64,000 bases of DNA from Gillisia hiemivivida (lineage in GTDB: Bacteria; Bacteroidota; Bacteroidia; Flavobacteriales; Flavobacteriaceae): assembly GCF_007997295.1 (NCBI RefSeq), contig NZ_VORY01000004.1, positions 124,001 to 188,000 of the forward strand. The letters run 5' to 3'. Numbering within the stretch: the stretch's first letter is position 1; the number at the start of each line of letters is the position of its first letter. The notes under the pieces are model-generated. The model worked only from the letters and a program-made list of their open reading frames with translations, was not told the origin of the DNA and did not search any database. Shown here one piece after another: positions 26,614 through 35,422 of this stretch. The position numbers and the translations under genes are program-made.

Positions 26614-27204
26614 CTAATTTTTACCAGTGTTTATCAGAATTTCATGAAGATTTCGCACTTGCTCTTTTGTTGAAGCGAGATTTTTATTAATTATCTCGAA
26701 ATTACACAATTTTCGTTTTTTCTCATCGCTCCATTGATGCTTCATTCTCGCTTCAATTTCTTCTAAAGAACTTTTATCTCGAGCCTGTAATCTTTTAATG
26801 CGTTCTTCCATAGGAGCAGTAACTAAAACTACAAGATCACATTTTTTATAGCCTCCAGTTTCAAAGAGAATAGCGGCTTCGTAGATTACGTAAGAGCTGT
26901 CTTGCTTGTTTTTCCATTTAAGAAAATCTGAACCAACTGCTGGATGCACAATTTCGTTTAATTCCTGAAGTTTTTCTGGGGAATCAAAAACTTGATCTGA
27001 TATATATATTCTCTGTAAATTCCCATCCTTATAAGCCTGTTCCCCAAACAATGAGCTGATCTTAGCTTTAACCTCTGGGTTGGTATTCATTAAAGTTTTC
27101 CCAGCATCATCGGCAATATAGATAGGCACTCCTAATTCTTTAAAATAATTAGCTACAGTGGTTTTCCCACTACCCATCCCACCGGTAAGTCCTACAATCC
27201 TCAT
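26614..27204 (-). CDS. coaE: Dephospho-CoA kinase
   Basis: 196 residues; last step of coenzyme A synthesis, phosphorylating the 3'-OH of dephospho-CoA. P-loop GLTGGMGSGKTTVANYFKEL at the N-terminus, then YIADDAGKTLM, the IVHPAVGSDFLKW motif, YVIYEAAILFETGGYKKCD and the lid ERIKRLQARDKSSLEEIEAR. The length is normal. The start overlaps the YbbR gene by four bp, so they are translationally coupled. coaBC, for earlier steps of the same pathway, is at 32.8 kb. Confidence 0.95.
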   Translation of the reverse strand: MRIVGLTGGMGSGKTTVANYFKELGVPIYIADDAGKTLMNTNPEVKAKISSLFGEQAYKDGNLQRIYISDQVFDSPEKLQELNEIVHPAVGSDFLKWKNKQDSSYVIYEAAILFETGGYKKCDLVVLVTAPMEERIKRLQARDKSSLEEIEARMKHQWSDEKKRKLCNFEIINKNLASTKEQVRNLHEILINTGKN

Positions 27205-28157
27205 CTTTTAATTACGAATTGAATTTTCTTCTCGTTAAGTCGAATGTTATTTACTTGTGTTGGTTCCTCTAGAATTTGAGCTATCAGAAACCCGTCGCTG
27301 TCCTTTGCATTCTTAAAGTCTACAGCAACTAAAAATGAAGAGGAGTCAATTTTTTCAAAATCTTTTAAACTCACCTGGTAATAAATAACAACATCTTTTG
27401 GAAAGATAACAACATTGGTTCCCTCTGGCACATTCAGTAGCTTTATAGGGATCTCCACTTTCCCTTCTGTAAATTTTTCGGTTCTAACAGAATAATTTAC
27501 CTCTTCTTGGTATAATGAAACCTCCTTGAGGTTCCCAGTTTCCAGTTTCACCTTCCCCTTCACATCATTACTAATATTATTGATCTTTAAAGATTTGGTC
27601 TTTATCGTTTTTAGCGTATCCAAAATGGTAGCGGCTCCACTTACCATTATAGAATCTGGCTGTAGTTTTATTTCTTCTAATGCTGAATAACCTACCGCAA
27701 AACTGAGATCTATGGAGGATAAAATCGCTACTTTTTTAACCGCTCGCTGCTCAAAGTTTATTTTTATATTCTTCTGAAGAAAAACAACTTTTTCATAATC
27801 TAGATCTAACTGAGATAAAATAGCTGCTTTTTGTAGCTCAAGATCATAGACCAAAGATTTTCCTTCTTCGCTGGCATCACTAATATCTATGGTGATTTTC
27901 TGAGGAAACACTCTGTTCCATGCAATATAAAAACCGCGGTCCCTAATTCTAAGATCCAGTGTTTTTGGAGTATCTCCTACCAGGATTTTATCCTTGGGAA
28001 GATTGGTATAGATAATAGGCATTTCTATCACCTCTGTATATTCCTTGGAAAATTGAACAACCACCCATATCACTGCAGAAAATCCAAGAAAAAATGAGAA
28101 GGTCTTTAAAGGCCCTCTTTTAATCCATGGTTTTTTGTCTTTTAATTTAGTTTTCAT
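27201..28157 (-). CDS. YbbR-like domain protein
   Basis: 318 residues. One N-terminal membrane segment (FSFFLGFSAVIWVVVQF, about 20-37) is followed by repeated YbbR-like beta modules (GDTPKTLDLRIRDRGFYIAW, SIDLSFAVGYSALEEIKLQP then DSIMVSGAATILDTLKTIKT, and KVEIPIKLLNVPEGTNVVIF). In other bacteria YbbR proteins regulate CdaA-type cyclases, but no cyclase gene is adjacent here. It overlaps coaE (4 bp) and the glycosyltransferase gene (11 bp), forming a tight three-gene unit. Confidence 0.8.
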   Translation of the reverse strand: MKTKLKDKKPWIKRGPLKTFSFFLGFSAVIWVVVQFSKEYTEVIEMPIIYTNLPKDKILVGDTPKTLDLRIRDRGFYIAWNRVFPQKITIDISDASEEGKSLVYDLELQKAAILSQLDLDYEKVVFLQKNIKINFEQRAVKKVAILSSIDLSFAVGYSALEEIKLQPDSIMVSGAATILDTLKTIKTKSLKINNISNDVKGKVKLETGNLKEVSLYQEEVNYSVRTEKFTEGKVEIPIKLLNVPEGTNVVIFPKDVVIYYQVSLKDFEKIDSSSFLVAVDFKNAKDSDGFLIAQILEEPTQVNNIRLNEKKIQFVIKR

Positions 28158-29157
28158 TTGTAAAAAATAGAGTTGGGAATGCTTCCTGAGGTTGCATTTT
28201 TAAAAATTTCAGTTTCCAAATAGAGTTTAAAAATCCCACTCCATATCCTAAGAACTGAATGAATGTTGCTATTATTGCAGCAATTCCAATATAACCACTT
28301 TTATTTTTTATTCCGGCATCTATTCCAATTATTAAAAAATAGAGCAGATAAAGCCATATTAAAAAAGAAAATCCTAGCAGCCATAAAATAACTGCAAAAA
28401 CAAATCCAGAAATAAACAAAGTGGGAAACCAAAAAGTGATCTTAGCCGATTGGGGGTGCCAAGAATTTAAAATTGGACGTACCATCCCAAACTTATTCAC
28501 CTGCGTATAGAATTTATTCCAATCTATTCTTCGTTTGTGAAAGACTACTGCTTTGGGAATAAGGATGGTTTTAAAACCTTCTTTAAGTAAGCGCAATGCA
28601 AGATCTGGATCTTCCCCAGGGTGGATCAATCCAAAACCACCAGATTCTAAAAATGCCTTTTTAGATAAGCCCATATTAAAACTTCGCGGCTGGAATTTAT
28701 TTACTGCTTGTTTGCTCCCGCGAATTCCTCCTGTAGTCAATAAGGAAGTCATCGAGTAATTGATCGCTTTTTGAAGATCTGTAAAACTTTCGTGTGCCGC
28801 ATCTGGGCCACCAAAACAATCGTAATAATTTGTAGATAAAAAAGAATCTACTTCTTGCAAATAATTTTTCGGGAGTATTACATCTGAATCTAAAATAAGG
28901 AAATAGTTCCCTTTAGCCAGCTTCATTCCATAATTTCTGGAATCTCCGGGGCCAGTATTCTCTTTGTAATAATAACTGATATTCAATTTGTCTTTGAAGT
29001 CTTCTAGTACTTCTTCCGAAGAAATACTAGAACCATCTTCCACGATCACTATTTCAAAACTGCCATCAAAATCTAATTCCTTCATGCTTTCCAGAAGCTC
29101 TCGGATCTCATCTGGCCTATTGAAAACAGGGATTATAAAAGAATATTCTAATTGCAT
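28147..29157 (-). CDS. Family 2 glycosyltransferase, membrane-associated
   Basis: 336 residues. GT-A fold N-terminus: FIIPVFNRPDEIRELLESM, IVIVEDGSSISSEEVL, ENTGPGDSRNYGMKLAKG, and the metal-binding LDSDVILPKNYL. Mid-region FNMGLSKKAFLESGGFG and GEDPDLALRLLKEGFKT fit processive or lipid-linked GT2 enzymes. Two to three C-terminal membrane segments at about 240-320. The donor and acceptor are unknown. The 11-bp overlap with YbbR suggests co-translation. Confidence 0.88.
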   Translation of the reverse strand: MQLEYSFIIPVFNRPDEIRELLESMKELDFDGSFEIVIVEDGSSISSEEVLEDFKDKLNISYYYKENTGPGDSRNYGMKLAKGNYFLILDSDVILPKNYLQEVDSFLSTNYYDCFGGPDAAHESFTDLQKAINYSMTSLLTTGGIRGSKQAVNKFQPRSFNMGLSKKAFLESGGFGLIHPGEDPDLALRLLKEGFKTILIPKAVVFHKRRIDWNKFYTQVNKFGMVRPILNSWHPQSAKITFWFPTLFISGFVFAVILWLLGFSFLIWLYLLYFLIIGIDAGIKNKSGYIGIAAIIATFIQFLGYGVGFLNSIWKLKFLKMQPQEAFPTLFFTNEN

Positions 29158-29212
29158 TTCTTAAAATTACAAACTTAAGTAAAATGATATTTCAATTAAG
29201 ATTACAAAAAAA

Positions 29213-29338
29213 CTGTCCAAAAGTAATGACTAACGTCAAGCTGTCACGAGGCTTCGGGAGTTTTCAGCTTCTAATTAAGATCCTGAAACTCCCGAAGCCT
29301 CGGGACAGGATGACACACAGCAAATACCTTCTGGACAG
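29213..29338. repeat. 126-bp element with terminal inverted repeats and an inner long hairpin
   Basis: CTGTCCAAAAG (29213-29223) is inverted at 29328-29338 (10 of 11 match). Inside, CTGTCACGAGGCTTCGGGAG... (29241-29267) pairs with ...CTCCCGAAGCCTCGGGACAG (29283-29308). It fills the gap between fabI and the glycosyltransferase gene. It shares the CCCGAAGC(C)TCGGGACAG core with 42264-42289. Confidence 0.7.
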
Positions 29339-29363
29339 CTCCTTAATATTATTATGAGAAAAC

Positions 29364-30185
29364 TTAATCCATATCCTTCGTAAAAGTTTCCATTACTTGC
29401 TGGCTTACACCCATATTAGAGAATCCACCATCATTGTAAAGATTTTGAAGAGTTACTCTTTTGGTAAGATCTGAGAATAATGAAATCGTGTAATTAGCAC
29501 AATCTATAGCAGTTGCATTTCCAAGAGGCGACATTTTCTCGGCATACGCGATAAAACCATCAAATCCTTTTACTCCTTGTCCAGCTGTAGTTGGGGTTGG
29601 AGATTGAGAAATAGTATTTACTCTTACTTTTTTATCCTTTCCGAAGAAATATCCAAAACTACGTGCGATAGATTCTAAATATGCTTTGTTATCTGCCATG
29701 TCATTGTAATCCGGGAACACACGTTGTGCTGCCATATACGTTAATGCCACAATACTCCCCCACTCATTCATTGCATCTTTTTTGTAAAGCGCTTGCATTG
29801 TCTTATGGAAAGAAACCGCAGAAACATCCCAACCTTTGGTAGTAAAATCATAATTCATATCTGTATAATGATTTCCTTTTCTCACATTTACAGACATTCC
29901 TATAGAATGTAATACAAAATCTAATTTCCCCCCCAAGATCTCTTGAGCTTTATCTACTAAATTTTCAAGATCTTCTACTTTCGTAGCATCTGCAGGTATA
30001 ATTTGAGAATTCGTTTTTTCAGCAAGCTGATTAATGCTCCCCATTCTCATAGCAATTGGTGCATTGGTAAGCACAAAACTTCCTCCCTCTTCATGAACCC
30101 GCTCAGCAGTTTTCCAGGCGATAGAATTTTCATCTAAAGCTCCAAAAATAATTCCTCTTTTCCCTTTAAGTAGATTGTATGACAT
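29364..30185 (-). CDS. fabI: Enoyl-[acyl-carrier-protein] reductase (NADH), FabI
   Basis: 273 residues; final reduction of fatty-acid elongation. Divergent SDR family: IIFGALDENSIAWKTAERVH at the N-terminus, LHSIGMSV, and the FabI catalytic Tyr160-x6-Lys167 pair (DYNDMADNKAYLES), then VRVNTISQSPTPTTAGQGV. The length is typical for the longer Bacteroidota FabI. Monocistronic by spacing: a -7 box lies 32 nt upstream and a palindromic element lies downstream. Confidence 0.95.
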   Translation of the reverse strand: MSYNLLKGKRGIIFGALDENSIAWKTAERVHEEGGSFVLTNAPIAMRMGSINQLAEKTNSQIIPADATKVEDLENLVDKAQEILGGKLDFVLHSIGMSVNVRKGNHYTDMNYDFTTKGWDVSAVSFHKTMQALYKKDAMNEWGSIVALTYMAAQRVFPDYNDMADNKAYLESIARSFGYFFGKDKKVRVNTISQSPTPTTAGQGVKGFDGFIAYAEKMSPLGNATAIDCANYTISLFSDLTKRVTLQNLYNDGGFSNMGVSQQVMETFTKDMD

Positions 30186-30217
30186 GTATGTTGTTTTTTT
30201 TGAGTTGTATTAGCTGG

Positions 30218-30225
30218 CAAATATA
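30218..30225 (-). promoter_or_regulatory. Bacteroidota -7 box for fabI
   Basis: Minus strand TATATTTG, exact consensus, 32 nt before the fabI ATG. Confidence 0.55.
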
Positions 30226-30236
30226 ACAAACTTGAA

Positions 30237-31889
30237 TTAATTTAGAAGGGCTTTTGCATGTGCCATCGCCGATTCACTTTTAGTGTTCCCACCAAGCATC
30301 ATTGCGAGTTCTTCTATTCTATCTTCTGTTGCAAGTTCTTCAATTTTTGTAACGGTAGTTTCGCCGATATCTTCCTTGAATATTTTAAAATGTTTGCTTC
30401 CCTTCCCTGCAATTTGTGGTAAATGGGTGATCGCAATTACTTGCATACTCAAGCCCATTTTTTGAAGGATATCTCCCATTTTTTGTGCGATATCTCCAGA
30501 AACCCCTGTGTCTATCTCATCAAAAACGATAGTTGGCAACTTACTTTGCGTAGCAAGAATACTCTTTACCGCCAACATGATCCGTGAAAGTTCACCCCCA
30601 GAAGCTGCTTTTTTAAGCTCGTTAAAATCTCCTCCTTTATTTGCAGACAGATACCAATTTAAAATATCTTGCCCATTAGCAAAGAATTCTGATTGTTGTT
30701 TAAGCTCAATTTTTAATCGTGCATTTGGCATTCCAAGTTCTGCTACAATTCTTTCTACGGTAGTAATAAAGTCTGGAATGATCTTTTTTCGATTATTATA
30801 TATCTCTAAAGAAATTCTTTCCAATTCCTTTCTGCTTTTTAAAAGCTCTTGCTGCAGCTTTTCAAGATCGGCATCGGCATTTTCTGTAAGTGCTACTTTT
30901 TCATTTAAGGTATTCGTGATCTCTAATAATTCCTCTACACTCCCCGCCGCATGTTTCTTCTGTAAATTATGAATAAGTTGCAATTTCGAGTTTACTTGTT
31001 CCAATTCCTCAGGATTGGCTTCTACCCGCTCTAAAGAATTCTCCAACTCTTGCGCTACATCGTCCAGTTCTATAATCACACTCTCAATTCTCTCCTGCAG
31101 TGCAGCATAGTTCGCTGAAAATTTGGAGATCTTAGAAAGATTTGTTTTCACTTCTTTAAGCCCAGACAGGCTTCCTATTTCCTCTTGTTGGATCTGGTTT
31201 ACCGCAAAACTTAAATGTTCTGTGAGTGTTTCCACATTACTGAGCTCTTCATAGCGTTCTTCCAGCTCCTCTTGTTCTCCAGCCTTAAGTTTCGCTTCTT
31301 GCAGTTCATTCAGTAAAAAAAGATTGTAATCATGCTCTTTTAGGGCTTGAGACTGATCTTCTTTTAAAACACTTAGTTGCTGTTGTAGTTTTTTATGCTC
31401 CTTTAATCCTTTTTTATATTTCTGAAGAACTTCTTGATTCTTAGCCAGGGTATCCAATACCTGAAACTGGTATTGGTTTTCACCTAAACTTAAGGTTTGG
31501 TGCTGCCCATGAATATCTATTAAAAAGTCTCCCAATTTTACAAGAACTGGTAAGGTAACAGGAGTATCATTTATAAATGCTCTGGATTTACCTGAAGCTA
31601 AAATCTCTCTTCTAATGATAGTATGTTCCTCAAAATCCAGATCTTCGGCTTCGAAAAAGCTTTTCAAGGAGTAATTGGAAATATCAAACACACCTTCTAT
31701 GATGCACTTATTCTTTGCATTTCTTATCGCGCTATAATCTGCCCTTTTCCCTAGCAAAAGGCCCAAAGCCCCAAGCATAATAGATTTTCCGGCGCCGGTT
31801 TCTCCGGTTATTATGGTAAAGCCCTGCTGAAGATTGATTTTTATATCTTCAATTAAGGCGTAATTTTTTATGGATAATTCGGTAAGCAA
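30237..31889 (-). CDS. recN: DNA repair protein RecN
   Basis: 550 residues from a TTG at 31889 (LTELSIKNYALIEDIKI is the standard N-terminus). SMC-like ATPase: Walker A ITGETGAGKSIMLGALGLLL near residue 30; long coiled-coil arms around 150-370 with the apex between; ABC signature AASGGELSRIMLAVK; Walker B TIVFDEIDTGVSGDIA; H-loop VIAITHLPQIAG. It acts in double-strand break repair and chromosome cohesion. It is followed by the porD-like gene 61 bp away in upstream order (recN is downstream). Confidence 0.95.
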   Translation of the reverse strand: MLTELSIKNYALIEDIKINLQQGFTIITGETGAGKSIMLGALGLLLGKRADYSAIRNAKNKCIIEGVFDISNYSLKSFFEAEDLDFEEHTIIRREILASGKSRAFINDTPVTLPVLVKLGDFLIDIHGQHQTLSLGENQYQFQVLDTLAKNQEVLQKYKKGLKEHKKLQQQLSVLKEDQSQALKEHDYNLFLLNELQEAKLKAGEQEELEERYEELSNVETLTEHLSFAVNQIQQEEIGSLSGLKEVKTNLSKISKFSANYAALQERIESVIIELDDVAQELENSLERVEANPEELEQVNSKLQLIHNLQKKHAAGSVEELLEITNTLNEKVALTENADADLEKLQQELLKSRKELERISLEIYNNRKKIIPDFITTVERIVAELGMPNARLKIELKQQSEFFANGQDILNWYLSANKGGDFNELKKAASGGELSRIMLAVKSILATQSKLPTIVFDEIDTGVSGDIAQKMGDILQKMGLSMQVIAITHLPQIAGKGSKHFKIFKEDIGETTVTKIEELATEDRIEELAMMLGGNTKSESAMAHAKALLN

Positions 31890-31950
31890 GGTGTTATAAT
31901 TTTGAAGCTAAAGATACGTGAGAATTTCTTCGGAATCAAAAGGGAAATTG

Positions 31951-32841
31951 CTAGAATTGAAGCTTGCTCCAGTTTTCTGCATATAAAGGAGCTATTTCGT
32001 TCAAAGCCTTTTTTAATTCAGTAACCGGAACACTTGGACCGCCACTAAAAACCTGTTCTAATTCCTGAGCTTTAGCATCAAAGAAAACTCTCATTAATAA
32101 AGAGTTTGGCCGGCTCTCACTCATCTTCTGTAGATTTAAAATTGAAGCTGCAACAGCTTGTTTTCCTTTTGCCACATCTTTATGCATGGTATCTAAACCT
32201 AATCTATGATATTGATACAAAGTTGTTCTATAGCCTAAAAAAGAATTAGACAAAAGATCTGCATTTAATCTATATCTGGAACGTGTTCCATCAGATCCTC
32301 TCCAACCAGAAGAATTACCCTGCTGCGCGGTGGTCACTATTCTGTTTGCTTCTTCATAAAAAGGAGTTCCACCCTCTAATTCAAATGTATCTGCATCTAA
32401 GCCTAATATGGTATAAACATAATAAGAGATCACAGAAACCAGGTTCGAAGAATAAGTATTCTCGCTATAATTTAATGGTTCGAATTCACGGTAAGTAAAT
32501 GCGAATTGTTCGTCGTTAAAATTGAAAACCGGAGAAATTAAAGAAGACCCGAAGACCGGTCTTGAAGATTGCACTTGGATAGTTCCAATAAAAGATTCAT
32601 TATCGAAACTAGAGATATTTATAAAAACACTGCAATTAATGCGTTCCTGACTTTGGTAAGATGCTCCTGTCCAAGTCGTCTGGTTAAGAAATTCTGACAA
32701 GGAAGTTTGCAGGGTTTTAAAAACCGTTAAATTACTTTGCCCGGTCTGCTCTGCATTTACAATTACCTCACAATTAAGTTCCTGTGCACTCGCAAGAGAC
32801 ACATAAAAGAACAAACCTAGTATCAAAATTAATTTACTCAT
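31951..32841 (-). CDS. DUF4835 protein, PorD-like T9SS component
   Basis: 296 residues with a signal peptide (MSKLILILGLFFYVSLASA). The mature region (ELNCEVIVNAEQTGQSNLTV, WTGASYQSQERINCSVFINI, YYVYTILGLDADTFELEGGT, GWRGSDGTRSRYRLNADLLS) fits DUF4835, a family now linked to type IX secretion as PorD. I rely on memory for that link. It overlaps coaBC by eight bp and lies in the bamD-rpoZ-coaBC-porD-recN order that I recall as conserved in Bacteroidota. Confidence 0.75.
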   Translation of the reverse strand: MSKLILILGLFFYVSLASAQELNCEVIVNAEQTGQSNLTVFKTLQTSLSEFLNQTTWTGASYQSQERINCSVFINISSFDNESFIGTIQVQSSRPVFGSSLISPVFNFNDEQFAFTYREFEPLNYSENTYSSNLVSVISYYVYTILGLDADTFELEGGTPFYEEANRIVTTAQQGNSSGWRGSDGTRSRYRLNADLLSNSFLGYRTTLYQYHRLGLDTMHKDVAKGKQAVAASILNLQKMSESRPNSLLMRVFFDAKAQELEQVFSGGPSVPVTELKKALNEIAPLYAENWSKLQF

Positions 32842-34042
32842 GGAATAAAGATATAACTTCCTTTAATATATCCTGTGCAACTTCAGATTTAGACTTTAAC
32901 TGGAAATTTTTAATTTCAGTTTTAGAAATTATACTGATCTTATTAGTGTCCTTTGCAAAGCCGGCGCCAGTATCTTGAAGAGAATTGAGCACGATAAAGT
33001 CTAAATTCTTTCTTTCTAGTTTAGATTTTGCATTCTCTACTTCATTATTAGTTTCTAAAGCAAAGCCAATCAGTTTTTGGTGTTCTTTAATCTTACCTAA
33101 GGAGGCTAAAATATCTTGAGTAGGAATCAACTCGATGTTCAAATTAGATTCCTTCTTTTTTATTTTTTGATCTATGACTTCCTTCGGCTTATAATCTGAA
33201 ACTGCTGCTGCAGCTATAACAACATCTTGCTGTTCAAAATAAGTATGTGCTGCCTCGTACATTTCCTGAGCACTAGTAACTCTAATAAGCTTAATACTGG
33301 AAGACTCCAATTGTAAATAAGTAGGTCCGCTTATAAGAATTACCTGTGCTCCTAATTTTGCAGCTTCCTTGGCAAGCTCAAATCCCATTTTTCCACTGGA
33401 ATGATTTCCTATAAATCTTACAGGATCTATAGCTTCGTAGGTTGGTCCTGCAGTAATAAGTATTTTTTTATTCCGAAGAGGTAATTGCGATAAAAGGTCT
33501 TTTTCCAGAAAAGACACTATATTCTCTGGTTCTGCCATTCTACCTTCTCCCACCAAGCCACTTGCAAGTTCCCCAGATTCTGCTGGGATCATTATATTTC
33601 CGTAGGATCGTAAAGTTTCTAAGCTGGTTTTGGTTGCAGGATGTAAGTACATATCCAGATCCATTGCCGGTGCAAAATAAACCGGACATTTAGCTGAAAG
33701 ATATGCTGCCAGTAAAATATTATCACTAGTGCCTAAAGCCATTTTAGATAAGGTGTTGGCTGTGGCAGGGGCTATAAGCATAAAATCGGCCCAAAGGCCG
33801 AGTTCTACGTGATTGTTCCAAGTGGCATTCTCATCTTCATTTGATGTGAAGGTAGAAATTACCTCATTTTTGGAAAGTGTGGATAAAGTAAGTGGGGTAA
33901 TAAAATCCTTAGCCGAAGGGGTCATAATAACTTTGACCTGTGCTCCGGCTTTTATAAATAATCTTACCAAAGAGGCTGTCTTGTAGGCAGCGATACCGGC
34001 AGTTATTCCTAACAGTATTTTCTTGCCTTCTAGCACTCCCAT
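32834..34042 (-). CDS. coaBC: Bifunctional phosphopantothenoylcysteine synthetase/decarboxylase
   Basis: 402 residues. CoaC flavoprotein domain (1-180): ILLGITAGIAAYKTASLVRL, MTPSAKDFITPLTL, LIAPATANTLSKMALGTSDN. CoaB domain (about 190-400): ILITAGPTYEAIDPVRFIGN, SSGKMGFELAKEA, AAAVSDYKPKE, KLIGFALET. Two CoaC motifs differ from the E. coli enzyme: PxMNxxMW reads PAMDLDMY, and the flap ACGD motif reads ASGL, so the flap Cys is Ser. It lies six bp after rpoZ-like and overlaps porD-like. Confidence 0.94.
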   Translation of the reverse strand: MGVLEGKKILLGITAGIAAYKTASLVRLFIKAGAQVKVIMTPSAKDFITPLTLSTLSKNEVISTFTSNEDENATWNNHVELGLWADFMLIAPATANTLSKMALGTSDNILLAAYLSAKCPVYFAPAMDLDMYLHPATKTSLETLRSYGNIMIPAESGELASGLVGEGRMAEPENIVSFLEKDLLSQLPLRNKKILITAGPTYEAIDPVRFIGNHSSGKMGFELAKEAAKLGAQVILISGPTYLQLESSSIKLIRVTSAQEMYEAAHTYFEQQDVVIAAAAVSDYKPKEVIDQKIKKKESNLNIELIPTQDILASLGKIKEHQKLIGFALETNNEVENAKSKLERKNLDFIVLNSLQDTGAGFAKDTNKISIISKTEIKNFQLKSKSEVAQDILKEVISLFHE

Positions 34043-34048
34043 CTTAAC

Positions 34049-34381
34049 TTATGCTTCAGAAGATTCAGAAGTATCTCTGTAGTAAATTTTATCATCTAAC
34101 CATTCTTGAACTGCCAAAGAATGTGGTTTAGGCAATTTTTCGTAGAATTTAGACACTTCTATTTGCTCCTTATTTTCAAATACCTCATCTAAGCTATCGT
34201 TGTAAGTAGCAAACTCGTCCAATTTCTCCAAAAGCTCTTTTTTGATCTCAGAGTTTATTTGAGTAGCTCTCTTTGCGATCACAGAAATAGCTTCATAAAT
34301 ATTATTTGTTGGAGCATCTACTAAATTCTTGTCAATTGTAGTAGTATTAATTGGCGCATTAATCTTTTTTAAATCCATCAT
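34049..34381 (-). CDS. rpoZ: RNA polymerase omega-like subunit (RpoZ)
   Basis: 110 residues. The segment APTNNIYEAISVIAKRATQI then NSEIKKELLEKLDEFA matches the Bacteroidota RPB6/omega family (N-terminal TTIDKNLVDAPTNNIYEA, conserved helix IAKRATQINSE). Omega supports assembly of the RNA polymerase core. Divergent from E. coli omega, so recognition also rests on its place between bamD and coaBC. Confidence 0.8.
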   Translation of the reverse strand: MMDLKKINAPINTTTIDKNLVDAPTNNIYEAISVIAKRATQINSEIKKELLEKLDEFATYNDSLDEVFENKEQIEVSKFYEKLPKPHSLAVQEWLDDKIYYRDTSESSEA

Positions 34382-34389
34382 CTATCTTA

Positions 34390-35202
34390 TTAAAAATTTT
34401 GTAATCTCGATTCTAAGTCCTGATTATTTATTTGTATCTGTTCGTAATATACACTTCCTTCAGGATAATATTTATTATAGTTAGTGTAATATCCTTTTGC
34501 TGTATTCAATCTTTCTTGCATTAAAACCTCGTAACTGTTTATTGCCAGTTCGTAAGCAGAATCGAATCGAAAATAAAAGGCTGCTTCTCTAAAAGGAGAA
34601 CCAGGATACTCTGTAATAAAATTATTAAAGGCTACAATAGCCGACTTATAATTCTCGGTATGGTGATATTGCTTAGCTATCTCATAGGCTTTCTTCTCTA
34701 GCTTAATACGTAACTCTGCTACATAATTATTAGCCTGGTCTAAAAACTCTCCGTTAGGATATTTATCTATATATTTTTGTAGCTCCCCAATCGCTTTTAC
34801 CGTCTCTGCTTGATCTAAATTGAAACTAGGAGAATCTAAGTAATAACTTTTCGCGCTTTTAAAAGTAGCTTCTTCTGCTTTATCACTATTTGGGTAGGAT
34901 GCCACAAAACGCTCGAATTGGTATCCAGCTAATTGGTTATCGCCTAATTGATAATAAGTATCTGCATACAAAAAGGTTAATTTTTCACCTTGAGGCTTCC
35001 CTCTATATTGTGGAACTATTTGTTCAAAAATACGAAGTGCTTTCCTAAATGTAGACTTACTGTTTTCTACAATTGCCTGATTGTAAAGCTCCTCTGCCAA
35101 TGTGTATTTTTTACCTGCATCGTCGCTCTTTAGTACCTTTTGGTATTCACTGCAAGACGCCAGCATTAAAAACACACCCAATAATAATAAACCTTTTTTC
35201 AT
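34390..35202 (-). CDS. bamD: Outer membrane assembly lipoprotein BamD
   Basis: 270 residues when started at ATG 35202, which gives the lipoprotein signal KKGLLLLGVFLMLASC (lipid Cys at about 17). An in-frame ATG at 35217 would add MFLLS and would lie at the very 5' end of the transcript. TPR-like repeats follow: AEELYNQAIVENSKSTFRKA, YADTYYQLGDNQLAGYQFER then FVASYPNSDKAEEATFKSAK, and AFNNFITEYPGSPFREAAFY. BamD is the essential lipoprotein of the BAM complex. First gene of the bamD-rpoZ-coaBC-porD block. Confidence 0.92.
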   Translation of the reverse strand: MKKGLLLLGVFLMLASCSEYQKVLKSDDAGKKYTLAEELYNQAIVENSKSTFRKALRIFEQIVPQYRGKPQGEKLTFLYADTYYQLGDNQLAGYQFERFVASYPNSDKAEEATFKSAKSYYLDSPSFNLDQAETVKAIGELQKYIDKYPNGEFLDQANNYVAELRIKLEKKAYEIAKQYHHTENYKSAIVAFNNFITEYPGSPFREAAFYFRFDSAYELAINSYEVLMQERLNTAKGYYTNYNKYYPEGSVYYEQIQINNQDLESRLQNF

Positions 35203-35221
35203 ACTTAGTAAAAACATCTTG

Positions 35222-35229
35222 CAAAAGTA
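35222..35229 (-). promoter_or_regulatory. Bacteroidota -7 box for the bamD block
   Basis: Minus strand TACTTTTG, exact consensus, 19 nt before the preferred bamD ATG. Confidence 0.55.
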
Positions 35230-35288
35230 CTCTTTTCTATGATATTAAAAAACTTAAAACCTAGCAAATAGCACTACCCAGGTAATCA

Positions 35289-35422
35289 AGAACCTCGGAG
35301 CAAGCCCACGAGATATATCCCTATGTTTCGGGAGAAATATAATTTTAAATTTTCGATACAAACCCGCCTGAATGTTTCGGACAGGCCACGAAGAATTAAA
35401 CCCTCCATGAGGGATTAAAATT
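35289..35422 (-). repeat. Gene-end repeat, class B, downstream of dapA
   Basis: Minus-strand reading begins at the dapA stop with ATTTTAATCCCTCATGGAGG, continues through GCCTGTCCGAAACATTCAGG-type palindromes, and ends near 35292 with CTCGTGGGCTTGCTCCGAGG. It aligns along its length, with small gaps, with the copy after icd (63751-63875). Confidence 0.75.
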
